DNA of 64,000 nucleotides from Lachnospiraceae bacterium (GCA_015057165.1 SVEY01000018.1:1-64000), one strand, 5' to 3'; shown: positions 31,104 to 42,479, numbered from the stretch's first letter. Made by a program: numbers and translations. Notes: generated by a model not told the origin, from the sequence alone.

Positions 31104-33473
31104 ATGATTAAATACGAAGAAAAGACTAAATTTTTTAAATTAGATACTAAGAATACTTCATATTGTATATCTGTTCTTGATACAGGTCATGTAGAGCATC
31201 TATATTATGGTGAGAAAATTGATGCAGATACACCTGAATTTATGCTAGAGAAGAGGTGTCTTACTCCAGGGAACTGTAATGCTTATGATGCAGAACATCC
31301 TATTACTCTTGAAGATGCCTGCCTTGAGATGTCAGGCTATGGTAAAGGTGATATAAGAGAGCCATTTATTGATGCTGTATTTGCTGATGGCTCTACAACT
31401 ACAGACTTTGTATTTGATTATTGTATGGTTAATAAAGGGAAGAAGTCATATAAGACCCTTCCTGGTTCCTATTCTGATGAGGATAATCAGGATCATCTTA
31501 TGATTTCTATGAAGGATAGAAATAGTGGATGTACATTAGAACTTCATTATTATGTATATGAAGATGAAGATGTTATTACCAGAAGTGCCAGATTTGTCAA
31601 TACAAGCGATGAAGATGTTAGATTGAGAAGACTTATGTCTACTCAGCTTGATTTTGACGAAGCTGGATATGTGATTACATCTTTTCATGGCGGTTGGACA
31701 CAGGAAATGAATAAGCATGATGTGACTTTAACAAGTGGAAGATTTGTTAACAGTTCATATACTGGATGCTCTTCTTCAAGAAGTAATCCTTTCGTTATGC
31801 TTTCAGAGGAAGATACAACAGAGTATCATGGAATGTGTTACGGCTTTAATTTGATTTATTCAGGGAACCATTATGAGTCTTTTGAGGTTAATAGTTTCAA
31901 TAAGACAAGGTTTGTATCCGGCATTAATCCACAGAACTTTGAGTTCTTGATTGAACCAAAGGGAGAATTCGAGGCTCCTGAAGCTGTAATGACATTTTCA
32001 AGTCATGGTCATAATGGAATGAGTCAGAATATGCACGCCTTTGTAAGAAAACATATTGTAAGAGGCACTTGGCGCGACAAGGCTCGTCCAATTCTTCTTA
32101 ATAGCTGGGAAGCAGCATACTTCGATATTAATGAAAGTAAATTATTGAATCTTGCTGCAGAAGGAGCTAAGCTTGGAATTGAGCTATTCGTCATGGATGA
32201 TGGCTGGTTTGGCGAGAGAAGTGATGATACTAAGGCGCTAGGGGATTGGACAGAGAATACTAAGAAGTTGCCTCATGGCGTGGCAGGTCTTGCTGAAAGA
32301 ATTAATGACCTTGGTATGGACTTCGGTATCTGGGTTGAGCCTGAGATGGTAAATGTTGATTCTGATTTATATAGAGAGCATCCTGATTGGGCAATAAGCA
32401 TTCCTGATAAGGACCATTCAGAAGGTCGTAATCAGAGAATACTTGACTTTGCTAATCCAGAAGTAGTAGAGTACATGACAGAGTCAATGTCTAAAGTCTT
32501 TAGCTTAGGCAATATAGCATATGTAAAATGGGATATGAATAGAACATTTACTGACTATTATTCTCAGTATTTACCTAAGGATAGACAGGGAGAAGTTGCT
32601 CACAGATATATACTTGGTATATATAAGATGATGAAGGATTTGACTGAGAAATTCCCTGAGATTCTATTTGAAGGATGCGCTTCAGGCGGCAATAGATTTG
32701 ATTTGGGAATTCTATCATATTTCCCACAGATATGGGCAAGTGATTGCACAGATGCTGTTGAAAGACTTCGTATACAGAATGGATATAGTTATGGTTATCC
32801 TTTGTCTACAGTATCAGCCCATGTGTCAGGCTGTCCTAATCATCAAACCCTTAGAACAACTCCAATTGATACACGATTCAACGTGGCTAGTTTTGGGGTT
32901 TTGGGTTACGAATGCAACCTTTGTGATGCAACTAAGGATGAGAAGGAAGCAATTAAAGAACAGATAGAGATTTACAAGAAATACAGAGATACAATGCAGT
33001 TTGGTGATTTCTATAGAGTTAAGGCTGATAATGTATACCAGTGGACTGTAGTATCTAAGGATAAATCTACAGCAATTGGAATGGTTACACAGATTCTAAT
33101 GAAGGCTGGAAGAGGATATCAGAAAATCAAAGCTTACGGCTTAGATCCTGATAAGAAATATCATTTCTATGGAAGAGAACTTAAGTATCATCTCAGGGAA
33201 TATGGTGACCTTATTAATACAGGAATGCCTAGTCTTCCGTTAATTGGTAAGCCTCATGTTAATCCTAATAACGATACACTTATGAATCTGTTTAACAAAG
33301 TTAACCCTATGAATGGCGAGAAAGAGGATTATGAAGTGTATGGTAATGCTCTTATGAATTGCGGTGTTAAGCTTAAACAGGCATATACAGGCGTAGGATA
33401 TAACGGCGACGGAGAAACCAGACATTTTCCAGATTTCGGTTCAAGGATTTATTTTATAGAAGAGTTAAAGTAG
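31104..33473 (+). CDS. Alpha-galactosidase, GH36 family
   Basis: 789 aa, slightly longer than the usual 720-745. N-terminal beta-supersandwich, then a TIM barrel from about residue 330. The barrel carries ELFVMDDGWFGER, FGIWVEPEMVNVDSDLYREH, KWDMNR (nucleophile Asp near 476), CASGGNRFDLG and SDCTDAVERL (acid/base Asp). All GH36 hallmark blocks are intact. No signal peptide, so it is cytoplasmic and hydrolyses imported melibiose or raffinose-type oligosaccharides. Released galactose could feed GalT (25575). AAGGGGG lies before the ATG. Transporter genes are not adjacent. Confidence 0.95.
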   Translation: MIKYEEKTKFFKLDTKNTSYCISVLDTGHVEHLYYGEKIDADTPEFMLEKRCLTPGNCNAYDAEHPITLEDACLEMSGYGKGDIREPFIDAVFADGSTTTDFVFDYCMVNKGKKSYKTLPGSYSDEDNQDHLMISMKDRNSGCTLELHYYVYEDEDVITRSARFVNTSDEDVRLRRLMSTQLDFDEAGYVITSFHGGWTQEMNKHDVTLTSGRFVNSSYTGCSSSRSNPFVMLSEEDTTEYHGMCYGFNLIYSGNHYESFEVNSFNKTRFVSGINPQNFEFLIEPKGEFEAPEAVMTFSSHGHNGMSQNMHAFVRKHIVRGTWRDKARPILLNSWEAAYFDINESKLLNLAAEGAKLGIELFVMDDGWFGERSDDTKALGDWTENTKKLPHGVAGLAERINDLGMDFGIWVEPEMVNVDSDLYREHPDWAISIPDKDHSEGRNQRILDFANPEVVEYMTESMSKVFSLGNIAYVKWDMNRTFTDYYSQYLPKDRQGEVAHRYILGIYKMMKDLTEKFPEILFEGCASGGNRFDLGILSYFPQIWASDCTDAVERLRIQNGYSYGYPLSTVSAHVSGCPNHQTLRTTPIDTRFNVASFGVLGYECNLCDATKDEKEAIKEQIEIYKKYRDTMQFGDFYRVKADNVYQWTVVSKDKSTAIGMVTQILMKAGRGYQKIKAYGLDPDKKYHFYGRELKYHLREYGDLINTGMPSLPLIGKPHVNPNNDTLMNLFNKVNPMNGEKEDYEVYGNALMNCGVKLKQAYTGVGYNGDGETRHFPDFGSRIYFIEELK

Positions 33474-33528
33474 GCATTTATTAAAGGGTTACATAATAGA
33501 TATACTCGAAACAACAAGGGTTTAACAT

Positions 33529-34626
33529 ATGAATGCGTGTTATGATAAGGTGCCGGTAATTATACCGGCGCTAAATCCTGACAATAGAATAAGAATCTTC
33601 ATTCATTCTCTTGAGGAAGCGGGATTTAACACAGTTATTGTGCTTGATGACGGAAGCGATAGAGAATATAAAGAGGGAATTTTTAGAGAACTTGAAGAAG
33701 AAGGGGTGAAAGTTCTGTCTTATGACGATAATCAGGGCAAAGGTGCATCTATCAAAGATGGCTTATCGTATGTATGTGATGAGATGCCGGATGCAATAGG
33801 GGTTGTTACTGCTGATTATGACGGAAGGCAGAGTGCGAAAGCAGCAACTCTAATTGCTGACAAGTTGCTTGAAGGAGAAGAGTTTGTCCTTGGAGTAAGA
33901 GACTTAGAACATAGTAATATGTCTAAGAAAATGCGAAATGGCTATAAGATGGTGGGGGTTACTTTTAGAGTACTATATAGTAAACGTGTCAGAGATATTC
34001 AGACTGGTCTAAGGGGTATAGGACGTTCTTTGATGCCGTATTTTATTGATATTAGAGGATCTCGCTATGAATATGAGCCTAAGATGATTATCGATGCTGT
34101 AAGGGATGATATTCCTATCTGTGAAGTTGATGTGGGTCCAATTAAGCCTATTGACATGGATGAATCCACCTTGTTTGTTAGTGAGAACTTTAGGCCTTTT
34201 GCAGATTCCTTTAGGATAATGGTTGTACTTTTTGTTAATTTTATTAAGTACGCTATGACATCTATTTCGGCAACGGCAATTGATTTTGCTTTGTTTTACA
34301 CGTTGTCAAATCATATTCTGAAGGATTTGAGTCTTGGAATGTGCGTTCTCCTTTCTACTGTAATAGCGAGAGTGATATCAAGTACATTAGCATTTCTTGT
34401 TAACAGAAATGTTGTGTTTAAGTCGAAGGATAACCTAGTTAAGAAAATGCTTAAGTTCTATGGGCTTGCTGCTATAATTATGTTTTCCTCAGCAGAACTT
34501 GTAACATTATTTGTTTATTTGTTTGGGGGAGGCAAGACATTTACGAAGCTTTTCGTAGATTTGTGCCTGTTCTTCATAAGTTACCAGATACAGCAGAGGT
34601 TCATATTTAATACAAAAGAGAAATAA
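33529..34626 (+). CDS. Glycosyltransferase family 2 - GtrA fusion protein
   Basis: 365 aa. Residues 8-215 form a GT2 (GT-A) domain: VIIPALNPDNR, VLDDGSD (DxD-like), DNQGKGASIKDGLSYV and DIQTGLRGIG. Residues 235-360 form the four-helix GtrA-like membrane domain (FVNFIKYAMTSISATAIDFA, VNRNVVFKS, QIQQRFIFNT). GT2-GtrA fusions are thought to make and flip polyprenyl-phosphate sugars for cell-surface glycans. The weak ribosome site (AAGGGTTTAAC) is the best available. Single gene with its own terminator. Confidence 0.92.
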   Translation: MNACYDKVPVIIPALNPDNRIRIFIHSLEEAGFNTVIVLDDGSDREYKEGIFRELEEEGVKVLSYDDNQGKGASIKDGLSYVCDEMPDAIGVVTADYDGRQSAKAATLIADKLLEGEEFVLGVRDLEHSNMSKKMRNGYKMVGVTFRVLYSKRVRDIQTGLRGIGRSLMPYFIDIRGSRYEYEPKMIIDAVRDDIPICEVDVGPIKPIDMDESTLFVSENFRPFADSFRIMVVLFVNFIKYAMTSISATAIDFALFYTLSNHILKDLSLGMCVLLSTVIARVISSTLAFLVNRNVVFKSKDNLVKKMLKFYGLAAIIMFSSAELVTLFVYLFGGGKTFTKLFVDLCLFFISYQIQQRFIFNTKEK

Positions 34627-34667
34627 GAAATGCAGGTAATGATTATGGTCATTATTTCTGCATTTTT
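34627..34667 (+). terminator. Rho-independent terminator
   Basis: AAATGCAGGTAATGA / TCATTATTTCTGCATTT stem (small internal bulge) ending in a six-T run, immediately after the GT2-GtrA stop. Confidence 0.85.
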
Positions 34668-34815
34668 TATTTGATTTATTGGTATTTTTTGTTGTTTATA
34701 GAAACCTAATAATGTATAATATATTGTAGGTTTTATGTAAAAAAATGTGAAATGTGTACATATTTAGTTGTTGCGTGGCAAAATTATTCTTGCTACTTTA
34801 AGGGTGGTTTTTAAC

Positions 34816-36555
34816 ATGCACTTGTTTACCAAGGAAGAGAAAAATAGTAAAGATGTTATAAAAAAACTGGCTTTTTCAATTGGAATTATTGTAGTCTTTG
34901 TTGCTGCTATTGTGGCATTTGTTGTTGCCATGAGAACAGAGAGCATGGCTAATTCACAGAAATTAGATACCGGTTGGGACGTCGTTATAAATGATTCGGT
35001 TTATGAAAATGTTACTTTGTCTACATTTAGAATACCTGAGCAGTTAGAAAAAGGCGATGTTATTATGCTTAAGAATACTTTGCCAGATGAACTAGATGGT
35101 GAAGTATCAAGTGTAATGTTGCTAATTTATCTTACAACGGTAGATGCGAGGATAGATGGAAGAAATATATACTCATATGGTGAAGAAGAATATGAAGATG
35201 GATTTGTTGGTTCGGGATACCATTTTATTCAATTACCATTTGAATCAGAGGGAAAAGAATTGACAATAATTCTGAAACCATCTGAAGCAGGTGCATTTAC
35301 TAATATTCCAACGCCAGTAGTAGTAGATACAAAATACGCTCCTACCACATTTACAGATAAGAATATGAGTAGCATTTTCATCTGTATATTCCTATTCATG
35401 TTAGGTGCTTCAATTACTATTGTTAGTGCAATATCATTATACTTCGACAGGAATTCTAAGAGGCTTCTGGTTATAGGTATTCTTGCAACTCTAATTGGTG
35501 CATGGTCTCTTGCCAATGCTAAAGTGTTGCAGATGTTCTCTATTAATCTTGAAGTAAATGGTGTATTAGAGTATCTGTCATTATATGTAGCACCTATTCC
35601 TTTAATAGGCTTAATTATAATGGTAAGGCAGGATGATGCTCTCTGGAAGAAGAGACTTTTATATGGTTGTATGTTTGCAATCATTCTCTTTGATGTAATT
35701 AGTACAATTCTGCATTTTACAGGGGTTGCACATTATCCTAGTACATTAACAATGTTCCATTTCTTGGCGTTTGGAGTCCTTATTCTTGTTGCAATTGCAG
35801 GACGAAAGAAATTCTCTCTTATGGATAGGGCTGAGAAGTTACTGAATATTGCGATTATTGTTCTATGTGTATTTGCAGGATTAGATATTATTAGGTTCAA
35901 CTTTTCTAAGTATTTGTGGCCTGAGAATGAATTGATTGCTAATTCTATTCTTCCATTTGGAACTTTGGTATTTGTAGTTTTACTTGTTGGAAGTTACCTA
36001 TGCTATCTATATGATATGGTTAAGGCTAAAGCAGAATCTATGGCTTTATCTATAATGGCATATAATGATCCTTTGACAGGATTATATAATAGAGCTAAAG
36101 CAGAAGAGAGATTCTCTAAGCTTATGGAAGATAATAAGGATTACTTCCTCATAAATGTGGATCTTAATGGTCTGAAAAGAATAAATGATAAATTTGGTCA
36201 TGAACAAGGTGATTTATTAATAGTTACTTTCGCGAATATTCTGAAAGAATGTTTTAATGATATTGGAACTGTCGTAAGAATGGGCGGAGATGAGTTTTTG
36301 ATTATAATTGATATTGATAAGGAAGAGTTAATTAAGCCTGCTCTTTCTAATATGATAAAACTTGAAGCAGATAAATCAAAAGAGACTGGTATGAGAATAG
36401 AGGCTTCCTTTGGTATATCATCTAATGTTGAGGATAGAAGTCGTAATCCAGAGCAGGTATATTCTGTTGCTGATTCGAGAATGTATACTATGAAGCAGAA
36501 GACAAAGGCTGCAAGAAGAGCCAAGGCTCAAGCTGCTGATAAGAATAACGAATAG
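34816..36555 (+). CDS. Membrane diguanylate cyclase with extracytoplasmic sensor
   Basis: 579 aa. Start set at ATG 34816 (AGGGTGG upstream) rather than TTG 34768. One TM at about 15-38, an extracytoplasmic region of about 155 residues (7TMR-DISM-like: PEQLEKGDVIMLKNTLPDEL), then about seven TMs (190-410). A C-terminal GGDEF domain follows with DPLTGLYNRAKAEERF, FGHEQGDLL and RMGGDEFLI. All catalytic GGDEF residues are present, so it should make c-di-GMP in response to an outside signal. The MCP gene follows after 38 bases, which suggests co-expression of motility or adhesion control. Confidence 0.92.
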   Translation: MHLFTKEEKNSKDVIKKLAFSIGIIVVFVAAIVAFVVAMRTESMANSQKLDTGWDVVINDSVYENVTLSTFRIPEQLEKGDVIMLKNTLPDELDGEVSSVMLLIYLTTVDARIDGRNIYSYGEEEYEDGFVGSGYHFIQLPFESEGKELTIILKPSEAGAFTNIPTPVVVDTKYAPTTFTDKNMSSIFICIFLFMLGASITIVSAISLYFDRNSKRLLVIGILATLIGAWSLANAKVLQMFSINLEVNGVLEYLSLYVAPIPLIGLIIMVRQDDALWKKRLLYGCMFAIILFDVISTILHFTGVAHYPSTLTMFHFLAFGVLILVAIAGRKKFSLMDRAEKLLNIAIIVLCVFAGLDIIRFNFSKYLWPENELIANSILPFGTLVFVVLLVGSYLCYLYDMVKAKAESMALSIMAYNDPLTGLYNRAKAEERFSKLMEDNKDYFLINVDLNGLKRINDKFGHEQGDLLIVTFANILKECFNDIGTVVRMGGDEFLIIIDIDKEELIKPALSNMIKLEADKSKETGMRIEASFGISSNVEDRSRNPEQVYSVADSRMYTMKQKTKAARRAKAQAADKNNE

Positions 36556-36593
36556 TAATATATAATGTTTAATAAAACAAGGAGGTCATATCT

Positions 36594-38069
36594 ATGGATT
36601 TGAAGTCAAAACAGTTAATGGAGAAGAAGAATGTAAGCTTCATTGTAACAATTGTTATTCTTGTTACAATGTTACTATATTCAGTATATAGGCTTATTCT
36701 CGGATTTGAAATCCTTAATATTGTGAGACTTGTATTGGTTGTAGTTCCACTGATATTTGTTATTATTATCAGATTGGTTCTTATGAAGAAACCTGGTTCG
36801 GAGATGTACTTTACTTATTCTTCGGGAATTGCATATGGTGGGGTACTGCTTACAAGTGTTGATGATATATATCTATATGCATTTATGTTCCCAATAGTAA
36901 TTCTTGTATTACTATTCCAGGATGTCAGAAAGAGTGTTATTGGGTCTGCAACAGCTATAGTTTTTAATATTATATATCTTGTAGAGTATTTTATGATATC
37001 TGATAGGCCATCATTAGCAGCTGTAATATTCCAGTTTATATTCTGTATTCTTACTTGTTTTGTTGCAATATTTGTTATTAAGACACTTAGCAAACATACT
37101 AAGGAAAGCATGGATGCCATTGCTGATTCTGCTAAGGCACAGGAGGGTACAGCAAGAGAGGTTATGGGTGTATCAGAGAATATTGCTGATAAGATTGATG
37201 GAGCCCAGGATCTTGTTGAGAAGCTTAATATAGCAATAACAGAAAGTAATGATGCGGTTAACGGTATTGCATCAAGTACTAAGACAACAGCAGAATCTAT
37301 TGAGAATCAAACTGTTATGACAGCAGAGATTCAAGAGAATCTTGAAGAGGCGGAAGCAGAAGCTAATAACATGATGGAAGCTTCAAAACTTGCTCAAGAG
37401 ACTGTTTCTGAAGGTGCCAAATTACTTGAAGAACTTAAGATGCAAGCATCTGAGACAGCAGAAGTTAATAGATCAACTCGTGAGACAACAGTTGAACTTA
37501 ATGAACGCATTAAGGAAGTCGAGAATATTGTTGGTACAATTCTTAGTATTTCTGATCAGACTAATTTACTTGCTCTTAATGCTTCAATTGAGGCAGCCAG
37601 AGCTGGTGAAGCAGGAAAGGGATTTGCTGTAGTTGCTGACGAAATTAGAAATCTGTCTGAAGAGACAAAGGATTCAACAGAGAAGATTTCTGAGATTATT
37701 AATAAGTTTACTGTGGATGTTGACAAAGCAAGCCGCAATATGGAGCGTTCGGCTCAAAGTTCAGATAAGCAAAATGAAATGATTGAAGTTACAGGTGATA
37801 AATTCGATGCAATTAAAGTACAGATGGAGGATTTATCTAATTCAGTTAATAGCATTTCAAAAGAAGTTAATGATATAGTTGCTGCAAATACTAAGATTAT
37901 GGATGCAATATCTAATCTATCAGCTACATCTGAAGAGATAGCTGCTTCTTCTGAAAGCAGTATTACTGTAAGTGATCAAAGTATGACTTACATGAATGAG
38001 ATGACTGATCTTCTTAACGATGTATTTGATGTGTCAAATAATATGAAGGCAATGGTTAATAAACAATAA
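36594..38069 (+). CDS. Methyl-accepting chemotaxis protein
   Basis: 491 aa. The N-terminal 170 residues hold about five or six closely spaced membrane helices with short loops and no large periplasmic sensor. A long coiled-coil cytoplasmic domain follows, with the hairpin tip [20 protein letters not shown] and [16 protein letters not shown]. It passes signals to CheA/CheW. No HAMP domain is obvious. A polytopic sensor suggests sensing of a membrane-associated or internal cue. GGAGG lies 9 bases before the ATG. Next to the GGDEF protein and the ferredoxin/ASKHA gene; no che genes in view. Confidence 0.93.
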   Translation: MDLKSKQLMEKKNVSFIVTIVILVTMLLYSVYRLILGFEILNIVRLVLVVVPLIFVIIIRLVLMKKPGSEMYFTYSSGIAYGGVLLTSVDDIYLYAFMFPIVILVLLFQDVRKSVIGSATAIVFNIIYLVEYFMISDRPSLAAVIFQFIFCILTCFVAIFVIKTLSKHTKESMDAIADSAKAQEGTAREVMGVSENIADKIDGAQDLVEKLNIAITESNDAVNGIASSTKTTAESIENQTVMTAEIQENLEEAEAEANNMMEASKLAQETVSEGAKLLEELKMQASETAEVNRSTRETTVELNERIKEVENIVGTILSISDQTNLLALNASIEAARAGEAGKGFAVVADEIRNLSEETKDSTEKISEIINKFTVDVDKASRNMERSAQSSDKQNEMIEVTGDKFDAIKVQMEDLSNSVNSISKEVNDIVAANTKIMDAISNLSATSEEIAASSESSITVSDQSMTYMNEMTDLLNDVFDVSNNMKAMVNKQ

Positions 38070-38087
38070 GGAAATGCGTGAGATTAT

Positions 38088-39674
38088 ATGGACGTTACTA
38101 TAGTTACCGACTCAAATACATATAATGTTACTATAGATAGAATGACACGTCTTGAAACCATTCTAGAAGGGCAGGGGATACCTTGCCCTTTTGTTTGTAA
38201 TGGAGAAGGTACATGTGGTAAATGTAGAGTAAAATTCCTCACAAATCCTCCCAAGCCTACTGTGGCAGAGCGTAAACTCCTAGGTCGGAGACTTATTGAC
38301 AGAGGCTATCGCTTAGCTTGTGAAGTAGTAATTATTAAGGATTGTAAAATATATGTGCCAGATGAATCAAAGGTTCAATCTGTACAGGTATTTGATACAG
38401 AAGCCATTGGAGAACGAGCCAGAATTCGACGTGAGAAGGTTGTAGAAGCACGGGCTGAGTTAATTGAGAGTGGAGAGATTGAGAGCAATGTTAGATATGG
38501 TATTGCAATTGATCTTGGAACAACTTCCATTGCTATAGAGCTTTTTGATTGTATGGACGGAGATGTATTATATGCAACGGTAACTGAGAATCATCAAAGC
38601 ATGTATGGTGTTGACGTAGAATCAAGAATTGACAGTTCCATTAGGGGAAGACAATATGAACTATCAGACATTGTTGCTCGTGATATATTATCGTGTCTTA
38701 AGGAGATTTCTGAACAACTTCCAGAGGATGTGTCAATTAAAGATTTGCCAATCGTTCTTGTTGGCAATACTGCAATGATTCATATGCTTTGCAATATGTC
38801 ATGCCAAGGGTTATCGGAACCTCCTTATAAGCCAGAGGATTTATCTTCACAGGAGATAGAGATTGATGATGGGGTGTTTGTTACAACATTTCCTGCAATA
38901 TCTGCCTTTATAGGAGGAGATATTGTTTCGGCAATTTATGCCCTTGATATTGATAGAAAAGATGAGATTAATGTGTTAATAGACCTTGGCACTAATGGTG
39001 AAATGGTTGTTAATAAAAGGGGTGAACTACTTGCTTCTAATATTGCAATGGGGCCTGCATTTGAAGGAGGTAACATTTCCTGTGGATGTGCATCTGTATC
39101 AGGAGCCATCAGGTCAGTTGATATAACGAATGGCTTTTGCAAAGTGACAACTATTGATAATGCGTATGCTTTGGGAGTATGTGGCTCTGGTGTTATTGAA
39201 GCAGTATATGAGTTCTTTAAGAATGGTATTATTGATGAACATGGTACATTTTCATCAGAATATGCCCTTGGATACGAACTTTGTCAGCTTAACAAGAAAC
39301 AATCTGTTGTGTTTTTGCAGGATGATGTAAGGAAGATGCAACTTGCCAAGGCATCTATTCGTGCAAGTATAGATGTGCTTCTAGATGAAGCTAATATTTC
39401 TTATGGAGAGATTGATAATATATATCTTTCTGGAGGATTTGCTTATAGAACGGCTGTTGATAAACTAATTGGTATAGGAGCGCTACCTAAGGCATGGAAG
39501 AATCGTGTCATACCTGTTGGAAATGCTGCACTAGAAGGAGCAAGACAATTTGTTATGGAAAATGATATGTCGCGATTAGAAAGAATTGTTAGTGATACTA
39601 AGGTAATAGATATCAGAAGTAATGAAAGTTATCAGGATATGTATTTAAATAATGTTTTATTTGAAGAAAAGTAA
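38088..39674 (+). CDS. 2Fe-2S ferredoxin / ASKHA ATPase (DUF4445), corrinoid-activation type
   Basis: 528 aa. Residues 1-85 form a plant-type ferredoxin: Cys37-x5-Cys43-x2-Cys46 (CNGEGTCGKC) and a distal Cys in YRLACEV. From residue 140 there is an ASKHA/DUF4445 domain with phosphate-loop motifs IAIDLGTTSIAIELFD, VLVGNTAMIHML, LIDLGTNGEMV and YLSGGFAYR. Proteins with this arrangement (RACo/RamA-like) reactivate oxidised corrinoid proteins by ATP-driven reduction. No corrinoid methyltransferase is nearby, so the client is unknown. It follows the MCP gene by 18 bases. Confidence 0.88.
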   Translation: MDVTIVTDSNTYNVTIDRMTRLETILEGQGIPCPFVCNGEGTCGKCRVKFLTNPPKPTVAERKLLGRRLIDRGYRLACEVVIIKDCKIYVPDESKVQSVQVFDTEAIGERARIRREKVVEARAELIESGEIESNVRYGIAIDLGTTSIAIELFDCMDGDVLYATVTENHQSMYGVDVESRIDSSIRGRQYELSDIVARDILSCLKEISEQLPEDVSIKDLPIVLVGNTAMIHMLCNMSCQGLSEPPYKPEDLSSQEIEIDDGVFVTTFPAISAFIGGDIVSAIYALDIDRKDEINVLIDLGTNGEMVVNKRGELLASNIAMGPAFEGGNISCGCASVSGAIRSVDITNGFCKVTTIDNAYALGVCGSGVIEAVYEFFKNGIIDEHGTFSSEYALGYELCQLNKKQSVVFLQDDVRKMQLAKASIRASIDVLLDEANISYGEIDNIYLSGGFAYRTAVDKLIGIGALPKAWKNRVIPVGNAALEGARQFVMENDMSRLERIVSDTKVIDIRSNESYQDMYLNNVLFEEK

Positions 39675-39676
39675 GA

Positions 39677-40906
39677 CTATACGTCTTGCTTTTCTCCATT
39701 TATAGTAGCTTTCTCCCCATCCTCTACAGGAATAATAATACATTTCTTGCCGTCTAAAAATGTTGTAGATATTTGTTCTATTTTCTCGGGGTTAACCTTT
39801 ACAATGATATCGTTTTCTTTGCCATCTTCACCTATAACGCCAGATTCTTTTAGCTGAGAGGTAAGATCAGCAACCCTTTCTTGTAATGACTTCTTTTCTA
39901 ATCGAAGTTCATTATTCTTAAGGACTTTCGTATCAAGTATTTCTTCTGCTTCAGGCAGAGCTTCTTTGAAGAATTCTTCATAATTCTTGGTGATTTTCTC
40001 AGTCTTTTCTTCTGATATAGGAACATCCTTTAGAATTTCTTCCACAACTTCTGAATCAAGCATAATATCGTCGTCATTTCCAACAACTTCTTTCTTTTCT
40101 TCAATATAATCACTTAAGTTGGCTTGTATATCAACTATAATATCTGAGGTGTCTTCTTTGTCTGGACCTATAGTCTGAGTTAGTATATTAGTAAAGGCGT
40201 TCTTTTTTTCCTGGGTTGTTAATTTACTTGCGCATCCAAGTCCCATTTCCCATAATTCCTTATGAGGGTCGTCGGCTTTCTTAGTATACATCATAATGCT
40301 ATGAATATCTGAGCTTCTATCTGTAAAGCAAGGGAATATAAATCCGCTGTCTGTAGGGCCCACAACCCAATCACGAATTCTGGCTCCGATTCTATGTTCG
40401 TCTTCTCTATATCCAAGACCTGGCTTTGAAAGCATAACAGGACAGATAGAACATATTATATATTCATAAGTCTCCTCAGATTCATCTAATTTCATATTGT
40501 CACTTGTCTTAACCATGACATCATAATTGTCGTAATATAGAAGAATTAAGTAATTACCAACAAAATCGTATGTTTCTATAATGTGGTCGAAGAAAGCATT
40601 GTATAGATTCTCATCTTCTAAGCCACTTTTCTTTAAAGCCATAAGGTTTTGCTGTGGTGCGCCATTTTCTTCTGCTTCAATTGGAAATTCAAGTTCAATT
40701 AAGTTGTTTCCTACTGTTCCTGAAAGTGTTTTATTGGCAATTTCAAGGTATTTGTGCAATTCTTCGTCTTCTAGGCTAAGAAAGCTTTCGCTAAAAGTAC
40801 AAACCTTGTCTTTAGATGAATTCACATAGCATCCCGCCATTTTAGAGATGGTGCAAGATTCCTTTTTTAGCCTTCTCTTTATCTCTGCAACTTCCTTTTT
40901 ATTCAT
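39677..40906 (-). CDS. DUF4317-family protein
   Basis: About 409 aa. Start set at ATG 40906 with GGAG 8 bases upstream; an upstream ATG at 40954 lacks one. It opens MNKKEVAEIKRRLKKESCTI with ISKMAGCYVNSSKDKV, the typical DUF4317 beginning, and contains FPCFTDRSSDIHSIMMYTKK and ELWEMGLGCASKLT. The C-terminal 130 residues are charged and coiled (LRLEKKSLQERVADLTSQLK). The family is common in Clostridia and uncharacterised. The gene converges on the ASKHA gene with only two bases between stops. Confidence 0.88.
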   Translation of the reverse strand: MNKKEVAEIKRRLKKESCTISKMAGCYVNSSKDKVCTFSESFLSLEDEELHKYLEIANKTLSGTVGNNLIELEFPIEAEENGAPQQNLMALKKSGLEDENLYNAFFDHIIETYDFVGNYLILLYYDNYDVMVKTSDNMKLDESEETYEYIICSICPVMLSKPGLGYREDEHRIGARIRDWVVGPTDSGFIFPCFTDRSSDIHSIMMYTKKADDPHKELWEMGLGCASKLTTQEKKNAFTNILTQTIGPDKEDTSDIIVDIQANLSDYIEEKKEVVGNDDDIMLDSEVVEEILKDVPISEEKTEKITKNYEEFFKEALPEAEEILDTKVLKNNELRLEKKSLQERVADLTSQLKESGVIGEDGKENDIIVKVNPEKIEQISTTFLDGKKCIIIPVEDGEKATINGEKQDV

Positions 40907-41049
40907 AATGTATCTCCTTTTAATTATTGTAGAATATACACTTAAATAAATCAATTGGAAATATGCGCTAATAATGGAAAATGCTTGAATAAAAGGTCGT
41001 ATTGTACTAAACTAGATATTGGATTTTTGTGTACATGGAGGATAAGAAA

Positions 41050-42438
41050 TTGGATTTACTTGAACTTAGACAATTACATCGTAATTTTAAAGATTATGAA
41101 GGTAAAGAAGTAACAGTCGGTGGATGGGTTAGAAGTATTAGAGATTCTAAGACTTTTGGCTTTATGGTACTTAATGATGGTACATTTTTTGAACCTACAC
41201 AGATTGTCTTTGCTGATAAATTAGATAATTTTGAAGAGATTGCCAAGCTTAATGTTGGTGCTGCAGTTATTGTAACTGGTGAGGTTGTTGTTACACCTGA
41301 CGCTAAGCAACCATTTGAGATACAGGCAACTAATGTACTTATTGAAGGTGTGTCTGCTCCTGAATATCCATTGCAAAAGAAGAGGCATTCATTTGAGTAT
41401 CTTAGAACAATTTCCCACCTTAGACCTAGGACCAATACCTTCCAGGCAGTATTTCGCGTAAGAAGCTTATGCGCATATGCTATTCACAAATTCTTCCAGG
41501 AGAGAGACTTTGTGTATGTACATACTCCATTAATTACAAGTTCTGATGCTGAAGGTGCAGGTGAGATGTTCCAGGTTACGACTCTTGATCTTAAGGATGT
41601 CCCACTTTCTGATGGAAATGTTGATTTCTCACAAGATTTCTTCAATAAGCCAACTAACCTTACTGTATCAGGTCAGCTTAACGGTGAGACATTTGCCATG
41701 GCATTTAAGAATATATATACCTTTGGCCCAACTTTTAGAGCTGAGAATTCTAATACAACAAGACATGCAGCTGAGTTCTGGATGATTGAGCCAGAGATTG
41801 CATTTGCTGACTTAACAGACGATATGATGCTTGCAGAAAGCATGATTAAGTATATCATTAACTATGTTCTTGAAAATGCTCCAGAGGAGATGGAGTTCTT
41901 TAATAAATTTGTAGATAAGGGACTTATTGACAGATTAAAGCATGTAGCAAATTCTGAGTTTGGACATATTACATATACAGATGCGATTAAGGAATTAGAA
42001 AAGCATAATGATAAGTTCGATTACAAGGTGTCATGGGGATGCGATTTACAAACTGAACATGAGAGATATCTTACAGAGAAGATATTCAAGCGTCCTGTAT
42101 TCGTAACTGACTATCCTAAGGAGATTAAGGCTTTCTATATGAAGCTTAATGATGATGGTAAGACTGTTGCAGCAATGGATTGTCTTGTGCCTGGAATAGG
42201 TGAGATTATTGGTGGCTCAGAGAGAGAAGCCGATATAGATATTCTACAGAAGCGTATGGAAGAATGCGGACTTAATGAAGAAGACTATGATTTCTATATG
42301 GATCTTAGAAGATATGGAAGTGCAAGACATGCCGGATTTGGACTTGGATTCGAAAGATGCGTTATGTATCTCACTGGAATGAGTAATATTAGAGACGTAA
42401 TTCCATTCCCACGTACTGTTGGAAATTGTGAATTGTAA
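41050..42438 (+). CDS. asnS: Asparagine--tRNA ligase
   Basis: 462 aa from TTG 41050, which has GGAGG eight bases upstream; GTG 41029 and ATG 41035 are alternatives that overlap that site. OB-fold domain at 10-110 ([20 protein letters not shown]). Class II core with [20 protein letters not shown] (motif 1 and asparaginyl signature), [20 protein letters not shown] (motif 2) and [13 protein letters not shown] (motif 3). It charges tRNA-Asn. asnA follows 41 bases later, a logical pairing of asparagine synthesis and use. Confidence 0.95.
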   Translation: MDLLELRQLHRNFKDYEGKEVTVGGWVRSIRDSKTFGFMVLNDGTFFEPTQIVFADKLDNFEEIAKLNVGAAVIVTGEVVVTPDAKQPFEIQATNVLIEGVSAPEYPLQKKRHSFEYLRTISHLRPRTNTFQAVFRVRSLCAYAIHKFFQERDFVYVHTPLITSSDAEGAGEMFQVTTLDLKDVPLSDGNVDFSQDFFNKPTNLTVSGQLNGETFAMAFKNIYTFGPTFRAENSNTTRHAAEFWMIEPEIAFADLTDDMMLAESMIKYIINYVLENAPEEMEFFNKFVDKGLIDRLKHVANSEFGHITYTDAIKELEKHNDKFDYKVSWGCDLQTEHERYLTEKIFKRPVFVTDYPKEIKAFYMKLNDDGKTVAAMDCLVPGIGEIIGGSEREADIDILQKRMEECGLNEEDYDFYMDLRRYGSARHAGFGLGFERCVMYLTGMSNIRDVIPFPRTVGNCEL

Positions 42439-42479
42439 TTATAAAAGAGAAAAGAGATTGCGAAAGAGAGGACATAATA